Assembly: GCA_944989445.1 (NCBI GenBank)
Contig: CALYLW010000068.1
Location: 1,494,085-1,558,084 of the forward strand
Direction: 5' to 3'
From: Ampullaceana balthica
Lineage: Eukaryota; Mollusca; Gastropoda; Lymnaeidae
Length of the DNA stretch: 64,000 nucleotides
Shown here: one piece after another, positions 59,342 to 64,000 of the stretch
Layout of the letters: every line of letters begins with the position of its first letter
Numbering within the stretch: the first letter of the stretch is position 1
Notes under the pieces: model-generated
What the model was told of the DNA's origin: nothing
What the model saw: the letters and a program-made list of their open reading frames with translations, nothing else
Database searches by the model: none
Translations under genes and position numbers: made by a program

Positions 59342-62300
59342 TTAATTGTTGGGCCCTGGCCCCAGGTGTCCAAATCCTTGGCTGTCAAGACCACCAGGGA
59401 ATCCCATACTTGAAGGGTGGGGTGGATAACCATAGCTACCCCCCATCATAGATGATGGCATTATGGGCCACATAGACCCGCCCATAGATGCTGGAGCTGG
59501 GGGTGCTGGGCCCCCCATCATCAACGGAGACATACTTGGGTAACCGAGCGGTGGTTGGGAGTATCCCATCATACTCTGGGGTGGAGGTGGCATAATGGGC
59601 GATGATGAGAATGGTAATGAGGAGCTCCCACTGTAACCTGTACCGAATCCCCCGAACGTGGATGGGTTGCCATATCCACCAGCGGCCCCCAGCCCACTGG
59701 GGCTGCTGAATGCACTCATGCCACTGTTGTAGTTGAGGCCAGTGTTACCCATTCCACTGATTCCCCCAGCACCGTCAAGCCTGAATGGTTGGGGGTTTGC
59801 AGGGCTCTGGTGGGCCCTGAATGCACTTCCTCCCATGCCGATGTCACTGCCCAGGGAGTGGCCCAACAAACCAGATGACATGTTTGGACCACAGTAACTG
59901 CCGAATCCACTGCTTAATCCCGGGCCAGATTCGTAGTTGGGGAAGTTGAGGCTACTGCTCAAACTGTCAACATCTGGGCCGCCACCACCAGCGTAGCTCT
60001 GTGAGTTGGCGGTGCTGCTGTTGCTGTGAGTATTGTTATTGGGCCGGCTGTTGGAAATGTCCATGAAACTTTTACTGGTGTCTGGAGTGTGAGTTGTGTG
60101 GCGGGGACTGGGCGCAGGGGACGGTGGCTTGTTACTGCCACGTGGTTTATTGCTGTTGGCTGGAGGCTTGGGGACGCTTGGGCTGTTTGTTCGTGGGGCT
60201 GCAGCAGTGCTTTTACTTTTCTTTGAGGTAGACTTGGTCCGCTGGGATGGCTTGCTGTTTGATTTACTGGCAGTTGAGGTGCTTGAGTCAGATCCTAATA
60301 AAGTGAGAGAAAATGGGCTGTCATCCCTGGCATTTCTGCTTAGACCTGGATCTTGAAAACTTGATGGGTTCTGAGAGGATGACGTCGAGGACATGGGGTT
60401 CTGCTGAGGCTGGCTTTGAGATGAGAAGTTGTCCCCAGAAGTTTCCCTGCCGTAAGGAGGACTGGTGGGGTGGTGGTAGGTTGAGGGCATGTTTGTCTGA
60501 GACTGTGGGTAGCCTTGATCTCCCTGGGGGTTGGGCATGAATGAAGACGAAGTGGTTGGGGCTCCGTAGTTCATGCCACCCATATCAGAATTAAATCCAA
60601 ATGAACTGTTAGTTGGACTATGGAAACTGTTTCCGCTTGCTGTGCTTCCAAATGGTGGAGGGTTTTGCTGATTTTGGCCATAAGATGATGAGCCAAACTG
60701 AGATGGATTTCCTATAGATCCATACATCATGTTGCTTCCTCCTTGGTGCTGCTGGCTCTGCATTTGGTCTGGAGGAGGTGGCAAACTTTGACTGAACGAA
60801 CCTGGAGGTGAGGGCATGAATCCAGAGTGCATGCCGGACATGTATGGTGGTATGTGACTCTGCATGGGGGGTCCTAGACCCTGGCCTATCATTTGTGAGT
60901 GGCCCATACCATAGGGACCCATACTTCCTTGGATGTAGGGGTTGCTCATATTGTTATACCCTTGGTTTCCAGAACTGTGCTGGTTCCCAAAGCCCCCTAT
61001 CTGATTCTGAGAGTGGCTGCCCCCAGTCATCATGCTCTGACTTGAGCTGCTGTCGTCTGTGCTGTTGTCCTGCACAGAGCTCATCCCGCTCTGGCTAGGG
61101 TTGGACATCATCATGCCACCGCTGTAGCTGCTACTGTTGCTGATGTTTGTACCCATTCCAGATGGTGTTGAGGATGCAGCCTGCGACCCTCCTTGTGGTG
61201 TGTGAGCTCCAACCTGGGGTGCGTGTGCCCCACCCTGGGGTGTGAGAGCCCCACCCTGGGGTGTGAGAGCCCCACCCTGGGGTGTGTGAGCTCCACCCTG
61301 GGGTGTGTGTGCCCCACCCTGGGGTGTGTGAGCTCCACCCTGGGGTGGATGTGAAGAACTAGGAGGCCCTGATCCAAAGTTGCTTTGCCACATGCTATTT
61401 AGGTCAGGGAAGGCCGTCTGCTGCTGTTGTGGCAGCTGTTGGCCTTTTCCTGTTGTGTCGTTTGTTTGAGAGTTTGTAGCCACAGGTCCAGAACTGGTTG
61501 CAGGTATCTGGACTTGTGTCACAGTTTTACCTGTGGATACAAGATGGCAATACTGGATAAACTCACTTGAAAACAAAGTAAATCAGTGTTTGTGTGGATG
61601 AGGGCCATAAAGTCCTAATACAAACATTCAACATAACTTTTAACTAAAGATAAGAATTAACCAAGATATTCCCTATTAAAAAAATGTTGTAATTACTTTC
61701 ACACACAACAGTTGAGAATAATCTAGCTTACGACTGCCTCTAAAATCATTTATTTCCCAAAGGATTTGAAAGTTGAAACCCTAACCCAGATTTCAGGCCG
61801 ACAAGGAATTGCCACAAACGCCATGAGTAACCCAATGTTTTCCTATATATAAATTTTAAAAAGACAGTTAATTTTTTAAAAAAATCTATCTCTAAAAACT
61901 TACTTAAAGGAGAGTCACGGCCAGTAGATGTTGATGAAGTAGAAGTGATGCTTCCAGCAGCATTCTGTGAGGACGTGCTGGTTGTGGCGCCAACATTAAT
62001 ATTGGTCAGCAGACTAACACCTTTCTTTGTTGCCGGACCAACCCTAATTTCCGTCAGGCTGGTCCCCGTAGAGGAGTTAGCAGTTGTAGTGATGCCCTTG
62101 CCCTTGGCAGGCTTTCTGGGACGAGGGTTTTTGGCTACTCTCTTTGTCCCCATCGAAATGACTGGCTTGGTTGGCATGATGACAACGGTGCCTCCCCCTG
62201 GGGATGTTGTCGCTATGGTGGATGACTGAATGGCTGATGGAGGACGAGGCGTCCTCACGGCCAGAGAAGGTAGGACAATGACAGGTCTTTTAGGAGGGGT

Positions 62301-63980
62301 TGTTTCAGCCTGAGTGGAGCCATCACTCATTAGTTTGCCACCACTTTCTTTGTCCTTGCTGTCCTCGTCATCGCTGGCTATGAGGTCAGCAAGGGAGGTT
62401 ATTTTCTCTCCAGAGGAAGTGGATGCATCTGATGATTTAATAGAAGTAGCAGTGGTTAATGATGTTCCATCAGAAGATTTAGCAATGCCTGTAAAAGACG
62501 GAACACTTTTTTTTCTTTTGGAAGGTACTGACTTCCTTATAATTGATTTCAGATTATAAAATCTTATTTGATGTCTATTTTTACATTTAAGTTATGTTGC
62601 AGTAACCAGTGTCAGAATTATTTCTATACACTTTCTTCTGCCTTACCTGTTTTCAGAATGGAGGGTTTCAATGAGTTGAGTAGCGTTGAACTTCCATAGG
62701 GGAGTGTTCTAATAATGCTGCCACCCCTTGTCATGGTAATGGGCATTCCCTTCTTGTTGCTTACAATGATAATTGGTGGCTTCTTGCCTGGGCCAACGTT
62801 GATACTTGGGGTGATGAACACTGAAATCAAGAAGATTTTTGGCTTCTGATAAATACCAAAGTAATCACTGACCTGAGCCAGCCATAACAACTTATTAATC
62901 TTTATTTATTACATTTTTGTCTACTTTTCAAATTTTTGTTTTCATCAATGATAACACTATAAGTGATAGCATATACTTATTAAGTTTAAATTAACACTAA
63001 TGTGTGTGATTCATTACAATTTACTTAAAATGTTCAAACATATTGATTATGGGATCACAAATAAATTTTTTGAAATCATAAATAATTGACTGCTCAACAC
63101 TGAAATATACAAATTTTTAATCTCAAAGTAAACTAACTCAGAGGAATATACTTATTAATTGTAAATGGACATCTATACCTTGATTTCCACCTGCTGATGT
63201 AAATGTAGTTGTTGCAGTTGTGGTTGTTGTTCCTGAGGTCCCCCCAATATCTGTCAGGCCTGCTCCAGTTTTTGATCTAACAGCAAACATTTTCCCATCA
63301 TTTGTTCTGATGTAAACCCCTTTAGGAGTTTTAATGACAAGTATTTTTTCTCCTGCTCCAATTTTGTTAGTGAGTGAAGCACCAGCTTGGGTCCCAGTGT
63401 TTGTACCAGGTAATACAATTTCTGAGGGAAATAAATACAATGTTTAATTTGATTCCATTGTAGCTAATTGATTTGAGAAGAAAAAAAAGAAAGCTATGAA
63501 TGATATGAAAGTTTTAAAATGTAAAAAATACATAACAGAGATTACACAACTGTAAGAATCAAGTGAGGAAAGAATTACTAAAGGAGCACATTTTATTATT
63601 AAATCAGAAACAGGGACCTCACTGTAGTGCATTAATGGCACTTAACTTTAGTGTATGTAAGTTTGGATTTAATTATTATTCGTTCTTAAGTTAAAATTAT
63701 AACTTATGAATATGTAGTGAACAAGCTCTTTCTTTAATTTATAGTAGAAACTAGAAGTTGATTTACTTTGGTCATAAAATGTAAAAATATCAGCATAAAA
63801 AAAACAAAAAAACTTTGCTAACCAGTAGTAGTGATGACTTGATGAATTGTGACGCCAGGTCTCAAAGGTTGGCCTCCAAACTGTTTTATCTTCTCTCCCC
63901 CATTTTGAACGTTAGCAGCTATCATAGGACGAACACTTGCTATTGGACGTACAATAGGCCCACGACGGAATGCAGCATAA
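59342..63980 (-). CDS. Low-complexity, probably nuclear protein, 3' five exons
   Basis: Exons on the minus strand: 63980-63823, 63421-63179, 62820-62647, 62488-61904 and 61530-59342. All have clean GT-AG sites and every internal junction is phase 1, giving about 1115 residues; the 5' part is off the right edge. Exon 1 contains RRGPIVRPIASVRPM and QPLRPGVTIHQV. Exon 2 contains KTPKGVYIRTNDGKMFAVRS, the only compact conserved-looking block. Exon 4 has an acidic IASDDEDSKD and a basic KNPRPRKPAKGKG, probably a nuclear localisation signal. The 728-residue last exon is rich in Gly, Ser, Pro, Met and Gln, with a PQGGAHT repeat and KKSKS/QRTKS basic patches. A C-terminal tail of a chromatin or transcription regulator, such as an ARIP4-type helicase, is one guess; no catalytic motif is in view to test it. 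Confidence 0.85.
61190..61350 (-). repeat. 21-bp coding tandem repeat (PQGGAHT)
   Basis: Seven to eight 21-bp units within the last exon of the low-complexity gene encode TPQGGAH with variants ALT, APQV. The period keeps the frame. Such arrays change copy number easily, so length variation between alleles is likely. Confidence 0.92.
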
Positions 63981-64000
63981 CTGAGTTAGAAAAATGAAAT

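Overview
This is a eukaryotic, AT-rich, intron-bearing genomic window dominated by transposable elements and minisatellites. The exon/intron style, the APE-type non-LTR retrotransposons, the tRNA-derived SINE and the hAT, mariner-like and Harbinger-like elements fit an invertebrate animal. A mollusc, probably a gastropod, is my guess from repeat character alone and is not proven by the sequence.

Host genes. Four protein-coding genes can be supported by exon phase and splice sites. (1) A glycine-rich-domain-containing (GRDP-like) gene on the minus strand at 4563-6815: a 430-codon exon plus a second exon joined in phase, the rest lying off the left side. (2) and (3) Two paralogous genes for small two-transmembrane proteins, arranged tail to tail: 29926-32884 (plus, five exons, 232 residues) and 35525-37476 (minus, three exons, 215 residues). 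They share a His-Glu-Ala-Ser motif, a transmembrane hairpin, a HxKAAAxWQRLA helix and a FDDPK motif. Their architecture resembles the SLATT two-transmembrane effectors of prokaryotic second-messenger immunity; this link is my inference and is the most interesting lead in the window. (4) The 3' part of a long minus-strand gene (59342-63980, five exons all joined in phase 1) encoding a low-complexity, probably nuclear protein that I cannot name.

Layout. 1-1900: left-edge hAT/ZMYM1-like transposase start and a degenerate direct repeat. 1973-4545: a LINE inserted in a short tandem array, inside a GRDP intron. 4563-6815: GRDP gene. 7437-10778: a LINE copy whose 5' part is inverted (twin-priming structure) between long target-site duplications. 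11474-18472: two copies of one TA-flanked element family carrying nested hAT MITEs and a complete 1.7-kb non-autonomous LTR element, with another hAT element between them. 19600-28950: Harbinger-like MITEs, a SINE, a long inverted repeat, a 2.56-kb 20-bp minisatellite and a truncated LINE. 29262-37480: the paralogous gene pair with minisatellites and MITEs in its introns and flanks. 37800-49550: SINE, LINE and hAT relics and a dense cluster of minisatellites. 49550-59341: 9.8 kb of AT-rich sequence nearly free of recognisable repeats. 59342-63980: the low-complexity gene.

The genes do not form an obvious pathway. The only functional grouping visible is the duplicated two-transmembrane pair. 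Most other open frames are transposon relics or frames opened by tandem repeats whose unit length is a multiple of three.
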